64,000 nucleotides of DNA from Syntrophobacterales bacterium (lineage in GTDB: Bacteria > Desulfobacterota > Syntrophorhabdia > Syntrophorhabdales > Syntrophorhabdaceae), in NCBI GenBank assembly GCA_031274925.1, contig JAISPL010000025.1, positions 1 to 64,000 on the forward strand, in the 5' to 3' direction. This document shows positions 50,608-60,166 of this stretch, piece after piece. A model generated the notes under the pieces. The model searched no databases. It was not told where the DNA came from and was given only the letters and a program-made list of their open reading frames with translations. Position 1 is the stretch's first letter. Each line of letters starts with the position of its first letter. Both the position numbers and the translations under genes were made by a program.

Positions 50608-52710
50608 ATGAGAAAGGCGGTGGCTACCATCTTAAGTAAAGACGGACTTCTCCGAATATTCAAACATGAAAAAAGGCCCCTTAGATTTGAAGATCTCCAG
50701 AAGGCTTTCGATCTCTCAAAGAATGACAAAAAACCCATGAGAAATCTTCTTAGGGAGATGATACGAGAAGGACTCATTGTCAGGCTCAAGAATAACCGGT
50801 TCGGTATCCCCCAGGAGATGAACCTTCGAACCGGCACTCTGTGGTGTACCAGGAGTGGAAATGGCTTTGTTGTGCCTGACAAGGAAGGCGAGAGAGACAT
50901 CTTTGTCTCGTCGCGGTACATCAAGGATGCGTTCCACGGCGACAAGGTAGTGGTAAGAGTGGAACATGCCGCACGGGGCAGAAAAGAAGGGAAAATTATT
51001 AAGGTAACGGAGCGAAAACTGCACAATGTTGTAGGGTTCATGAAGATACACAAGAATGTCGCTTTTCTCGTCCCCGAAGACGAACGAATTTCCCGCAATT
51101 TTCTTATAAGCGGCACGGGTGTGAAAAAACTGAAAGACGGAGATCTGGCCGCTGCCCGCATAACGAGTTTTCCTGACGGAGGAAGGGAACCAGAGTGTAG
51201 GATCACAAAAGTCTTTTCTGACCTTTCAACCCTTGAATCCATATCCCAGTTTGTGGAATACAAACATAACCTGCCTATGAGGTTCAGAAAAGGTACTGAA
51301 AGCGATGCGGAGAAGATTGATCCTCTTGTGCCGGCGGATGGCCGGTTAGACCTTAGAGACACAGCACACGTCACTATCGACGGCGAATTCGCGAAAGACT
51401 TTGATGACGCGGTCTATGTGGAAAAGGGCAGAAAAGGCTACACTCTTTATGTTTCCATCGCCGACGTATCTCATTATGTTGAAAAGGATTCGCGTCTGGA
51501 CCGGGAAGCCTACGAGCGAGGCACCAGCATCTATTTTCCCGGAAAGGTCCTTCCTATGCTCCCCAAGGCGTTGTCGAACGGGACATGCAGTCTCAAGCCT
51601 GACGAGGACAGGCTCACCGTCACGGCGGTAATTCAATTTACCAGGAGCGGCGATGTTTCAGGGACCGCCTTTCATAAATCAATCATAAGGAGCGCCGCCC
51701 GCCTCACATATAGACAGGTGGAAGACGCCATTGTCAAGAAAGACAGGAAGGCGCGGAGCGCGATAAGACCGTTGATTCCCATGCTCGCCCGCATGGCAGA
51801 CCTTGCGCGACTCATCGCCGGCAGAAGAGAAGAGAAGGGGAGCCTTGACTTTGACCTTCCCGAACCGGAGGTATTGCTCGACATCGAAGGGGGCATAAAA
51901 GACATATTAAGGACGGAAAGGCTATTTTCGCACAGGATTATTGAGGAGTTCATGATTGCCGCCAATGAGGCCGTAGCGAGATTCCTGTCGGAAAGTGCAG
52001 CTCCAGCAGTATACAGAATACATGAACCGCCCGAAAAAGAGAAACTGAGAGACCTGGAGAAACTCCTTGATACCTTTGCAATTCCACACAGAGGAAACAT
52101 AAAAGATATAAAGACCCTCAAGGCGGTTCTGGATACCGTAAAAGACAAGGAATACGAATTTCTCATAAACAGAGTTCTCTTAAGGTCCATGAAGCAGGCG
52201 CGATACTCCACCATTAACAAGGGGCATTTCGGGCTCGCCTCGGATTGCTACCTTCATTTTACTTCCCCTATTCGCCGATACCCTGATCTGATCTGCCACA
52301 GAGCTTTGAAGGGTGTCCTAACCGGGGGTCTGAAGTACAAAACTGAGAAAGAACTCGACCCGGCAGCCGTTCACCTCTCGGAAAGAGAGCGGATTGCCAT
52401 GGATGCCGAGAGAGAACTTGAAGACAGGATCAAGGTTCTGTTCATGAAGGACAAGATAGGTGAGGAATATGAGGGTATAATTACCCACATTACCTCCTAC
52501 GGCATCTTTGTCGAGCCTTTTGATGTCTTTGTCGAGGGGATTGCGCTTCTTTCCGAGCTTTATGACGACTACTACCTCTTTCAGGAGGACAAATACCGGC
52601 TAATCGGCAGGCGGACAAAAAAGGTCTACCGCATTGGCGACAGGGTAAGGATCAAGGTTGTTCTCGCTGATGTGGAAAAAAATCTGCTCCACTTCGCGTT
52701 TGTCCGCTGA
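50608..52710 (+). CDS. rnr: ribonuclease R
   Basis: 700 residues. An N-terminal winged helix (to about 65) is followed by a cold-shock/OB region with N-G-F-V-V-P-D near 88. The RNB catalytic domain has T-I-D-G-E-F-A-K-D-F-D-D-A (four catalytic acids near 270-283) and the helix H-Y-V-E-K-D-S-R-L-D-R-E-A. Y-L-H-F-T-S-P-I-R-R-Y-P-D-L near 550 and a terminal S1 domain with Y-E-G-I-I-T-H-I-T-S-Y-G-I-F-V follow. RNase R digests structured RNA 3-prime to 5-prime. The lysine-rich tail of the E. coli enzyme is absent. The start is ATG 50608 after TGGAGG; the in-frame upstream extension to 50560 is not supported. Confidence 0.93.
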   Translation: MRKAVATILSKDGLLRIFKHEKRPLRFEDLQKAFDLSKNDKKPMRNLLREMIREGLIVRLKNNRFGIPQEMNLRTGTLWCTRSGNGFVVPDKEGERDIFVSSRYIKDAFHGDKVVVRVEHAARGRKEGKIIKVTERKLHNVVGFMKIHKNVAFLVPEDERISRNFLISGTGVKKLKDGDLAAARITSFPDGGREPECRITKVFSDLSTLESISQFVEYKHNLPMRFRKGTESDAEKIDPLVPADGRLDLRDTAHVTIDGEFAKDFDDAVYVEKGRKGYTLYVSIADVSHYVEKDSRLDREAYERGTSIYFPGKVLPMLPKALSNGTCSLKPDEDRLTVTAVIQFTRSGDVSGTAFHKSIIRSAARLTYRQVEDAIVKKDRKARSAIRPLIPMLARMADLARLIAGRREEKGSLDFDLPEPEVLLDIEGGIKDILRTERLFSHRIIEEFMIAANEAVARFLSESAAPAVYRIHEPPEKEKLRDLEKLLDTFAIPHRGNIKDIKTLKAVLDTVKDKEYEFLINRVLLRSMKQARYSTINKGHFGLASDCYLHFTSPIRRYPDLICHRALKGVLTGGLKYKTEKELDPAAVHLSERERIAMDAERELEDRIKVLFMKDKIGEEYEGIITHITSYGIFVEPFDVFVEGIALLSELYDDYYLFQEDKYRLIGRRTKKVYRIGDRVRIKVVLADVEKNLLHFAFVR

Positions 52711-52856
52711 GGACGGAGTATAAGTACACCATACTTTGTGCGCCTTAAACCTACATTGACAAGGCGGGACCAGATATTATGTTTGCTAAAAGCATGAATT
52801 TTGGAGAAGGACGGACCGTGATGGAACATAGGGGCGGGAGTTAGGAGAGTTTTGAA

Positions 52857-52937
52857 ATGGGTGCTAATAAAGGCGGGAAAGAATCTTCCTCCCAGTCAGG
52901 AAAAATCTTTGATGGAGAATATTATATCGACATTTGA
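52857..52937 (+). CDS. possible 26-residue leader-like ORF
   Basis: Twenty-six codons after TAGGAG, nine bases before the ATG. The product is polar (G-G-K-E-S-S-S-Q-S-G). It ends 52 bases before the DUF493 gene. Between them, GAGCGA/TCGCTC arms at about 52944-52974 can pair. Coding status is uncertain. Confidence 0.2.
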   Translation: MGANKGGKESSSQSGKIFDGEYYIDI

Positions 52938-52989
52938 TTGAGCGACTACTGTGGCTCGGCCCGGGAATCGCTCTTAAAAGGAGTAACAA

Positions 52990-53268
52990 ATGGGTGTTAC
53001 TGGAACAAACAGTGGCGAAGTGTTTCAATTTCCTCTCTCGTATCCCCTTAAGGTAGTAGGGAAAAATACGAATGAATTTTACGCGACTGTAAATTCTATC
53101 ATCGAAAAGCATCTGGAGGCGAACGAAGAAGTCACATGTCGCACCAGGACCAGCTCCGGGGGAGAATATCTGTCCGTCACGGCTACGTTTAACGCCCGGA
53201 GCAAAACGCAGCTTGATGCCATATATCAGGAACTCAATAACCATGAACTTGTGATAATGACTCTATAG
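52990..53268 (+). CDS. DUF493 (YbeD-like) family protein
   Basis: 92 residues, the usual length. F-P-L-S-Y-P-L-K-V-V-G-K-N near residue 14, then an ACT-like beta-alpha-beta fold, and the C-terminal L-D-A-I-Y-Q-E-L-N-N-H-E-L-V near 78 match DUF493. YbeD lies in lipB operons in enterobacteria and has been thought regulatory because its fold resembles the ACT domain. AAAAGGAG precedes the ATG. It stands alone here. Confidence 0.85.
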   Translation: MGVTGTNSGEVFQFPLSYPLKVVGKNTNEFYATVNSIIEKHLEANEEVTCRTRTSSGGEYLSVTATFNARSKTQLDAIYQELNNHELVIMTL

Positions 53269-53913
53269 ACCTTGGTGTTCCTTTTTCCCTGCGGTCTCGG
53301 ACGAAAGCGGCCGCGCGCGGCCATGGGCAGTTTATTGCACTGCTATGGAACGTAAACCGCTTGGACGTAAACCGTATGCAGCTGGTGTTAGACAGACTGC
53401 CATTTTCGTAGTTTTTTTCATAGGGTACGCCATACTTTCTATTACTATCTTATGTCTCGCTCACGACGTTCATTGCGAGGCTTGTTTTTTCAGGCCGCCG
53501 CTGAGCCTGATACGTTCGTTAAGTCCGTCTCTTGTGCGGCCGATTTTATATGGTTGGGACACTGGCGAAACACTGTTTTCACTCCCTCATCTATTTGAAG
53601 TCTCTATAACATCCTTGTTTCCCGCCTCTCCAGCAATCAAATATTAGTTGCAATTGGTTACCATTTTTAATAAACTTCCAGTGATGGTGGGTATCCCTGT
53701 AGCGCGGAAACTCACTTGTAATTGGGATAGCAGCTCCATAATTTTTCCGTTACTATTGATCTCTTGATTTCACTTTTGGGATACGCGCAACCTCTGCGAC
53801 TTGCATGAGGGCGGTAGCCTGCCAAAAGGCTATGTCATTACCCTGAGGGCGGGCGATGTTTCGAGCCGAGACAGACTAAGATACTTATTACCAGAAAAGC
53901 TGATGGAGACGGA
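53269..53913. other. intergenic stretch, no supported gene
   Basis: It contains a 14-base perfect palindrome (53309-53322, GGCCGCGCGCGGCC) shortly after the DUF493 gene and a 100-codon plus frame with no recognised pattern. Nothing else is seen. Confidence 0.4.
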
Positions 53914-54504
53914 ATGTATACAAAGAAAGTAATTATAGGCTTGGTAATTTCTGTTTTTTCTCCATATCTCTCTTGGGGCGCGGCGGCGTCCATCATACGG
54001 AACTTGATATACCCAGATACCTGAAGAATAATATCCACTGCCAGCAGCGTTACGGTGAGTTAAGGGCGAGCTATATCAACTGGACTGACCCGGCGGGGAT
54101 AGGTCACGTGATTATTCCCGTCAATACACCCGTCATTGTGGATGTGTCAAGAAGATATCCCAGGATTGAGACCCAGAATATACCTAAAAAGACAATCATT
54201 TTTGAATTAGACAAGGGAAGAATAGAGATGAGCAGTGAGCAGTACATCAATATAATTACCTCGCCCCAACCGACAGACATTGAGCGTCGCTCGGCCATAG
54301 ACCGGAAAGGCATACAGGAAGGAAAGGTTTACGAGGGTATGACCAAGGAAAGAGTGAGAATTGCCTTGGGTTACCCTGCTGCCCATAAAACACCTTCCCT
54401 CGACAGCGCGGCGTGGTGGTATTGGACCAACATGGACCAACAGGTGGAAGTCCATGCTTGTAGAATTTGATGCTTCCGGTAATGTAATCAAGATAACACG
54501 ATAA
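53914..54504 (+). pseudogene. BamE/SmpA-like exported protein, frameshifted
   Basis: ATG 53914 starts a signal-like segment (V-I-I-G-L-V-I-S-V-F-S-P-Y-L-S-W-G). The frame then changes near 53980 to one that runs to about 54440: L-R-A-S-Y-I-N-W-T-D-P, then I-E-M-S-S-E-Q-Y, then E-G-M-T-K-E-R-V-R-I-A-L-G-Y-P-A. It ends after a second shift with V-E-F-D-A-S-G-N-V-I-K-I-T-R and TAA at 54504. G-M-T-x-x-x-V-x-x-x-L-G-x-P and the final V-x-F-D-x-x-G-x-V are the SmpA/OmlA (BamE) domain pattern. Two indels are needed, so the gene is broken or the sequence has errors. It stands 14 bases ahead of the polyene-like cluster. Confidence 0.55.
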
Positions 54505-54518
54505 GACAAACAGGGAAT

Positions 54519-55247
54519 ATGGAAGATCGAAGAATTGCGCTGGTAACCGGAGGAAGCAGAGGGATAGGGGCAGCAATTGTCCACTTCCTGGCATGCGACG
54601 GCTTTGATATCTGGCTTAATTACAGGAGTGACCATGATGCGGCATTAAAGGTCGCTCGTGGAGTGGAGGAAAAAGGGAGAACATGCGTCCTGCTGCCCTT
54701 TGATGTCTCCGATCCCGAAGACGTAGAAAAACACTTAAAACCTTTGCTGGAAAAGGAGACGCCTTACGCACTAATCAATAACGCAGGATTTAAGAAGGAC
54801 GCAATCCTCGCCTGGATGGCTGATTCGGAATGGAAAGATGTGGTTTCTGTGAGTCTCAATGGATTCTTTCTTGTCACCAAGCCAGTGGTAAACGGTATGC
54901 TGAGGAAAAAGAAGGGACGTATTGTGAATATCGTCTCTGCCTCGGGACAAAGCGGCATTGCGGGTCAGACGAATTATTCAGCCGCAAAAGCGGGTCTTAT
55001 CGGCGCCACCAAGGCCCTTGCGGCGGAAGTGGCGAGAAAAAATGTCCTTGTAAATGCGGTTTCCCCAGGCTTCATTGAGACTGAGATGGTCAAAGATCTC
55101 CCGAAGGAAATGATCTTGCCTATGATTCCCATGGGGCGCTTCGGGACACCCGCCGAAGTAGCGGCTGTGGTCGGTTTTTTGTGTTCTGAAAAGGCATCAT
55201 ACATTACGGGGCAGGTCGTTTCCGTAAACGGCGGCGCGTACCGGTGA
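54519..55247 (+). CDS. 3-ketoacyl-ACP reductase (FabG-like) of the polyene-type cluster
   Basis: 242 residues, classical short-chain dehydrogenase. The cofactor site T-G-G-S-R-G-I-G is at 10-17, N-N-A-G near 88, the catalytic serine in V-S-A-S-G near 138, and Y-S-A-A-K near 152. The C-terminal G-Q-V-V-S-V-N-G-G is that of FabG proteins. It reduces the 3-keto group of an acyl-ACP with NADPH. In aryl-polyene and flexirubin clusters this step is done by a dedicated FabG (ApeQ). It is the first gene of a run of overlapping genes to the window end. The Shine-Dalgarno sequence is CAGGGA. Confidence 0.85.
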   Translation: MEDRRIALVTGGSRGIGAAIVHFLACDGFDIWLNYRSDHDAALKVARGVEEKGRTCVLLPFDVSDPEDVEKHLKPLLEKETPYALINNAGFKKDAILAWMADSEWKDVVSVSLNGFFLVTKPVVNGMLRKKKGRIVNIVSASGQSGIAGQTNYSAAKAGLIGATKALAAEVARKNVLVNAVSPGFIETEMVKDLPKEMILPMIPMGRFGTPAEVAAVVGFLCSEKASYITGQVVSVNGGAYR

Positions 55248-55250
55248 GAA

Positions 55251-56126
55251 GTGGAACGTCTTCAAGTAATAAACGCATTATGTTTTGACATCGACGACTT
55301 GGCTCATGGTCTTAATGTGAGGAACGGGTCCCGCCTGAAGAGCAATTACCTCGTAGAAAAAGAGACTTATTCGCTGCTAGAGTCGCTTGAAGTTATGAGG
55401 ATTTCAGCGACCATGTTCGTTCCAGGATATGTGGCCGCTCGTTTCCCGCGCCTCGTGAGAGAGTTTGTCCGAAAAGGTCACGAAGTCGCTTCCCACGGAT
55501 ACACTCATATAGTACCTGCGCGATTGGAGCGAAAAGGCTTCCGTGAAGATGTCCTGAAGGGCAAAAAGATCTTGGAGGATATTCTTTCGGTCGAAGTAAA
55601 CGTTTACAAGGCTCCGGAATGGGGTATTACCGCAAAGACCCCTTGGGCTTACGATGAGTTGATCGCGGTAGGTTATAAGGTCGACCATACTGCGCAACCA
55701 GCGCTGCTTAGATTTCTCGGGCGTCGCGACGACGACATGAAGCCGTTTATCTACAAAGATTCTTTGACCGTCATTCCGGTGACATCATGCAACCTGGCCG
55801 GGCACAGTGTGCCTTTCAGCGGAGGCTTCTTTTGTGCCTACGTTCCAGCTATCATTCAGGCAGCCCATTATCGTCGCCTGAACCGGAGAGGTATGGCTTT
55901 CAATTACTATTGTCATCCTTTCGAAATTTATCCTGCCGGGTTCAACCGCCATGCGTGGAGATATGGCTCAGTACAGGCCGCCTTCTATGGGGCGCATTTT
56001 GGTATTTACAGACACCATGTATCATATCTTGCCAAACGTTTTAAATTTGCACCGCTCAGAGCCGCATATAGCGAATATCTGCCTCATGGGAACGTTTTGA
56101 CGGCCATTGGGCAGGAAGTTTCCTGA
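55251..56126 (+). CDS. polysaccharide deacetylase family protein (NodB homology)
   Basis: 291 residues, GTG start three bases after the ketoreductase stop. Motif 1 C-F-D-I-D-D-L is near residue 11, motif 2 A-S-H-G-Y-T-H-I near 81 (metal His pair), and a later K-A-P-E-W near 119. The N-terminal N-A-L-C-F-D-I-D-D resembles the XrtA-type deacetylases (N-A-L-T-x-D-V-E-D), which act on exopolysaccharide. It is normally a zinc-dependent de-N-acetylase. In this cluster it is an unusual member; a role in removing an acyl or acetyl group from the polyene's sugar or lipid anchor is only a guess. Confidence 0.8.
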   Translation: MERLQVINALCFDIDDLAHGLNVRNGSRLKSNYLVEKETYSLLESLEVMRISATMFVPGYVAARFPRLVREFVRKGHEVASHGYTHIVPARLERKGFREDVLKGKKILEDILSVEVNVYKAPEWGITAKTPWAYDELIAVGYKVDHTAQPALLRFLGRRDDDMKPFIYKDSLTVIPVTSCNLAGHSVPFSGGFFCAYVPAIIQAAHYRRLNRRGMAFNYYCHPFEIYPAGFNRHAWRYGSVQAAFYGAHFGIYRHHVSYLAKRFKFAPLRAAYSEYLPHGNVLTAIGQEVS

Positions 56127-56229
56127 ACATGTGGCTTTAGTTGTTGCTGGAATGGCGGACCTGACGCCGGTTTGTTTACATGTGGGTCAGGACAGGATAC
56201 GAACGTGACGAGATTGCAGGAAGAACCTT

Positions 56230-57450
56230 ATGTATAGAGTGGCTATAACGGGTATCGGGATCATTTCATGCCTTGGAGTGAATATAGAGGCAGTAAGTGC
56301 ATCTCTTCGAGCGGGGAAATCGGGCGTCACTGTCGATGAAAAAAGAAAGGAACTGGGGTTTCGCAGCCCCATGACCGGAGCCATAAAGGATTTCAGGCCT
56401 CACGAAACACTCTCCAGGAAGCAGTTGAAGACGATGCCTGATTTTGCAGTACAGGCATATACTGCGGCGATGGATGCGATTGCCATGTCGGGCCTCTCCC
56501 TCAAGGAGATCAGAAGCGCAGAGACAGGCTTGGTGTTTGGTTGCGATTCAAGCTGTCTCGCGGCCATAGAGCAGGCGAGAATGGTACTTGAACAGGGCGA
56601 TACGATGGGTATTGGTAGCGGATTCATTTTCCGTTCTATGACCTCGACGGTCACCATGAACCTCAATACGTTGCTCAAAACGAGAGGCGCCTGCTGGTCT
56701 ATCAGCTCCGCATGTTCAAGCGGGGGTCACGCAGTGGGGCAGGCAGCGGATTTGATTGCCCTGGGGCGGCAGGAGCGGGTGATATGCGGGGGAGCTCAAG
56801 AAATCAACTGGGAATCTATGTGCAGTTTTGATGCAATCAATGCCTTCTCGACGAGAATTGACGCGCCCCAAGAGGCGAGCCGGCCTTTTGATAAGAGCAG
56901 AGACGGCCTTGTGCCTGGCGGCGGAGCGGCGGCGATACTGCTTGAACGGTATGACCTGGCCGAGAAAAGGGGTGCGACAATTCTAGGCGAAGTGCTCTCT
57001 TATGGATTTTCGTCCGATGGTGCCAATCTTTCTGTACCAAGCGAAGAAGGTATTTCATCCGCTATGGGAAAGGCATTGAAAAACGCCGGATTGGAACCGT
57101 CTGAGATCGACTATATCTGTGCTCATGCAACCTCGACGCCTCTGGGCGATGCAGTCGAAGCATCTTCTATCTCTACCGTGTTTGGTGACAAGAAACCTTT
57201 TGTCTCGTCCACGAAGTCGATGACAGGCCACGAGTTGTGGATGTCGGGGGCATCTCAGGTGGTCTATTCTACGGTTATGGCCAAGGACGGTTTTATCGCC
57301 CCGAATGCCAATTTCCATGAACCGGACGATAGTTCTGCGGGATTGAATATTGTCAGGACTGCCATTCCTGAGCCGCCCCGGATGGTGCTCTGCAATTCCG
57401 CCGGTTTTGGTGGAACCAACTCTTGCCTGGTCCTGAAATTTCACGCATGA
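56230..57450 (+). CDS. beta-ketoacyl-ACP synthase (FabF-like) 1
   Basis: 406 residues, thiolase fold. Nucleophile C162 is in S-S-A-C-S-S-G, and the two catalytic histidines are H299 in C-A-H-A-T-S-T-P and H334 in M-T-G-H-E-L. So the triad is whole and the protein should condense, not act as a chain-length factor. In polyene pathways such enzymes elongate the chain with malonyl-ACP. It is separated from the deacetylase by 103 bases, the largest gap in the cluster, and overlaps the FAD gene by four bases. Confidence 0.88.
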   Translation: MYRVAITGIGIISCLGVNIEAVSASLRAGKSGVTVDEKRKELGFRSPMTGAIKDFRPHETLSRKQLKTMPDFAVQAYTAAMDAIAMSGLSLKEIRSAETGLVFGCDSSCLAAIEQARMVLEQGDTMGIGSGFIFRSMTSTVTMNLNTLLKTRGACWSISSACSSGGHAVGQAADLIALGRQERVICGGAQEINWESMCSFDAINAFSTRIDAPQEASRPFDKSRDGLVPGGGAAAILLERYDLAEKRGATILGEVLSYGFSSDGANLSVPSEEGISSAMGKALKNAGLEPSEIDYICAHATSTPLGDAVEASSISTVFGDKKPFVSSTKSMTGHELWMSGASQVVYSTVMAKDGFIAPNANFHEPDDSSAGLNIVRTAIPEPPRMVLCNSAGFGGTNSCLVLKFHA

Positions 57451-58937
57451 AATACGATTGCGCAGTTATCGGAGCCGGTGTGTCAGGGATGACCGCAGCC
57501 CTTATCATGGCTCAGAAAGGATACAGGACCGCCCTTCTGGAAGCCTCGCATAAGACAGCCCCCACGATCAGGGGATTCAGGCGTTGTGGTCTTTTTTTTG
57601 ACACAGGCTTCCATTACACCGGGGGCCTGAATGACGGAGAGCCCCTTGATGTGTTTTTTCGATTTCTTGGACTTTCCGGAAAGATTGAAACATATCCTCT
57701 GAATGAAAATGGATTCGACATCTTCCGGTGCCTCAATCCTTCCTTCGAGTTTTCCTTCCCTTCGGGATACGACCGGATCAGTGAAAGACTCAAGGGGGTA
57801 TTCCCGAAGGACACCCAGGCTGTCGACGCATATCTTCAGGAAGTAAGGCGTATATATCATTCCCAGTTATACTTGGATCTTGATGTGAGCGCCGATGTGG
57901 CCGGCCTTGCCACAGCCAGTGCCGGGTTGAGTCTGAGGGAGTTCCTTGATGGAGTGACGGACAATGAGATGCTCAAATGCGTCCTGTCCATGCACTGCCT
58001 TCTCCACGGTGTCATGCCGGAAGAGGTCTCCTTCACGAGCCATGCCTGCGTCGCCGGGTCTTACTACGAATCGGCAAGAGGCATAAAAGGCGGTGGTTTG
58101 AGCCTTGCCGAAGCTTTTGATGCCCGTCTTGAGGAGACAGGGGTAGAGCTGTTTTGCGGAACCGAGGTGACGGACATCCTCCTTTCGGAGGAGCGTTCTG
58201 TGAAAGGCCTCCGTTTTTGCGATGGTCATATCCTTGAATGCGGAATATGTATTTCCACGATCCATCCGCTCCAATTCCTTAGGCTTGTTCCGCCATCGGA
58301 GTTCCGCCCGGTCTATAGAAGACGACTTGAAACCCTTGAGGACACCTGTTCAGCCGTAATAGTCTACGTGGAATCAGATGTGCCTTTAGAGAGTCTAGAC
58401 AGAAGGAACATGTTGCTTTTTCCGGTGCCGTGCTTTCCTGATACGGAGCGCGATTTGCCGGTGGAGGGGAAACCGTTTTTTATTGCCAGAGCGCCTCAGG
58501 AGCATCAGGGATCGGCAAAGGAAGGATATATCATCATCTGTCCCGTGCCGAATATGGGAAGAGACAGCCGCCCTGCGGGCCTGTACTCCGACGATCCAGA
58601 AACATACCGGTCCTATAAGGAGAGTGTAAGTACGAAGATACTTGAACACATCGAATCCTCCTGTCCTGAATTTAAAGGAAAGATGACGCAAGTGGATTGT
58701 GCTACGCCTCGGACCCTGAAGAGATACACCCACAGTCCTGTTGGGAGCATATACGGGGTGAAACACGGTATCAACCAGCCAAGCCCTCTTCCTGTGACCA
58801 AAATAAAGAATCTTTTTCTCGCGGGACAGGCTGTTACGGCGCCTGGAATCCTCGGTGCGGCGGTTTCCGGTTTCCTTGCCTGCGGGAGTGTGTTGGGTCA
58901 TGATAGAATCATGGAGGAATTGAAGGGATGGGCATGA
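57447..58937 (+). CDS. FAD-dependent oxidoreductase, phytoene-desaturase-like
   Basis: 496 residues. N-terminal dinucleotide fold V-I-G-A-G-V-S-G (7-14), then L-E-A-S near 33 and F-D-T-G-F-H-Y-T-G-G near 55. The C-terminal N-L-F-L-A-G-Q-A-V-T-A-P-G near 462 binds FAD. This is the CrtI/carotenoid isomerase-like and amine-oxidase-like superfamily, so a polyene is a sensible substrate: desaturation or isomerisation of the growing chain. ATG 57447 overlaps the ketosynthase stop; the longer frame upstream runs inside that gene. It is not part of the standard aryl-polyene set. Confidence 0.8.
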   Translation: MKYDCAVIGAGVSGMTAALIMAQKGYRTALLEASHKTAPTIRGFRRCGLFFDTGFHYTGGLNDGEPLDVFFRFLGLSGKIETYPLNENGFDIFRCLNPSFEFSFPSGYDRISERLKGVFPKDTQAVDAYLQEVRRIYHSQLYLDLDVSADVAGLATASAGLSLREFLDGVTDNEMLKCVLSMHCLLHGVMPEEVSFTSHACVAGSYYESARGIKGGGLSLAEAFDARLEETGVELFCGTEVTDILLSEERSVKGLRFCDGHILECGICISTIHPLQFLRLVPPSEFRPVYRRRLETLEDTCSAVIVYVESDVPLESLDRRNMLLFPVPCFPDTERDLPVEGKPFFIARAPQEHQGSAKEGYIIICPVPNMGRDSRPAGLYSDDPETYRSYKESVSTKILEHIESSCPEFKGKMTQVDCATPRTLKRYTHSPVGSIYGVKHGINQPSPLPVTKIKNLFLAGQAVTAPGILGAAVSGFLACGSVLGHDRIMEELKGWA

Positions 58938-60166
58938 GGAGAGTCGTCGTTACGGGAATGGGCGCTGTATCGCCTTTTGGACCTGGGGCAGACTGTCTTA
59001 TGGACGGGCTTATGACGTCAAAGAGCGCGGTAAGAGCCGTCCCTGAACTCTCCCTTATAGGAGGCATGAGAACTGCGGTCGCGGCAACGGCAATCAACGT
59101 GGATCCCAAAGAAATTCCCAGGAAGTTCAGACGATCCATGTCAAATATGTCCATTTTTGCCACCCTGGCTTGCCGAGAGGCGTGCGAAATGGGACATATC
59201 GGAGAAGCGCAGTATTCGAGTGGTATGATGGGCCTGTCTATCGGCTCTACCGTCGGGAGTCCAACTGCTACCTATGACTTCTACAAGGATTTTATTCCGA
59301 ACAATAGTATCGAGGCCACGAGAGCGACATTTTTTTTTCAGATTATGAATCATTCCTGCGCGTCCAATGTAGCCCAGGCATTGGGGATTACTGGCAGGAT
59401 GTTCGCTCCTTCTTCAGCCTGTTCAACGGGCAACCAGGCAATAGGGTACGGTTTCGAAATGATCTCCTTTGGACGACAGGATATGATGCTTTGCGGAGGG
59501 GCTGACGAGTTCCATCCCCTTTCTGCCGCCACCTTTGATATCATTAATGCGGCTTCAATCAGGTATAATGATCGTCCGCATATGACCCCTCGTCCTTTTG
59601 ATATGGATAGAGACGGGGTAGTCTGCGCTGAGGGTTCCGGTATCCTTCTTCTGGAATCACTGGATTCAGCCCTGCGAAGAGATGTTCCCATTCTTGCGGA
59701 GGTGATTGGATTTGCCACAGTTTCAGACCCTACCAACATAGCGGATCCCCATGCCGACTCTATAGAGGAATGTATCAGGAAAGCCCTCCTTGATGCGGGC
59801 ATTGAGCCTCATGAAGTGGGCTACGTTAATGCCCATGCCACGGGCACGGTGTTGGGAGATGTTGCGGAGAGCCGGGCAATTGCAAAAGTATTTGGAAACC
59901 GGACCCCGGTAAGCAGTCTCAAAGGCCATCTCGGTCATACCATGGCGGCGTCGGGGGCGTTGGAGGCGATAGCTACAATCGAAATGATGAACCGTAATTG
60001 TCTTATCCCCACACTTAATCTGGATAATGTCGATCCTCTTTGCAAAGACTTGGCCCATATCAGACAATTGGAGGATGCAAGAATAGATACGGCAATCAAG
60101 AATAATTTCGCGCTGGGTGGCGTAAATACCTGCACGGTACTGAGGAGGTATGCACATGACCGATGA
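58928..60166 (+). CDS. beta-ketoacyl-ACP synthase (FabF-like) 2
   Basis: 412 residues. The active-site set is complete: C165 in S-S-A-C-S-T-G, H303 in N-A-H-A-T-G-T, and H337 in G-H-L-G-H-T. Its length and sequence differ from the first ketosynthase, with only the core shared, so the two probably act on different chains or with different partners. ATG 58928 overlaps the FAD gene by ten bases; ATG 58934 is an alternative start. The ACP gene begins inside its 3-prime end. Confidence 0.88.
   Translation: MGMRRVVVTGMGAVSPFGPGADCLMDGLMTSKSAVRAVPELSLIGGMRTAVAATAINVDPKEIPRKFRRSMSNMSIFATLACREACEMGHIGEAQYSSGMMGLSIGSTVGSPTATYDFYKDFIPNNSIEATRATFFFQIMNHSCASNVAQALGITGRMFAPSSACSTGNQAIGYGFEMISFGRQDMMLCGGADEFHPLSAATFDIINAASIRYNDRPHMTPRPFDMDRDGVVCAEGSGILLLESLDSALRRDVPILAEVIGFATVSDPTNIADPHADSIEECIRKALLDAGIEPHEVGYVNAHATGTVLGDVAESRAIAKVFGNRTPVSSLKGHLGHTMAASGALEAIATIEMMNRNCLIPTLNLDNVDPLCKDLAHIRQLEDARIDTAIKNNFALGGVNTCTVLRRYAHDR

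Noticed and set aside
56230-57450. First ketosynthase as a chain-length factor
   Set aside because: The active-site Cys and both His are present; chain-length factors lack the cysteine.
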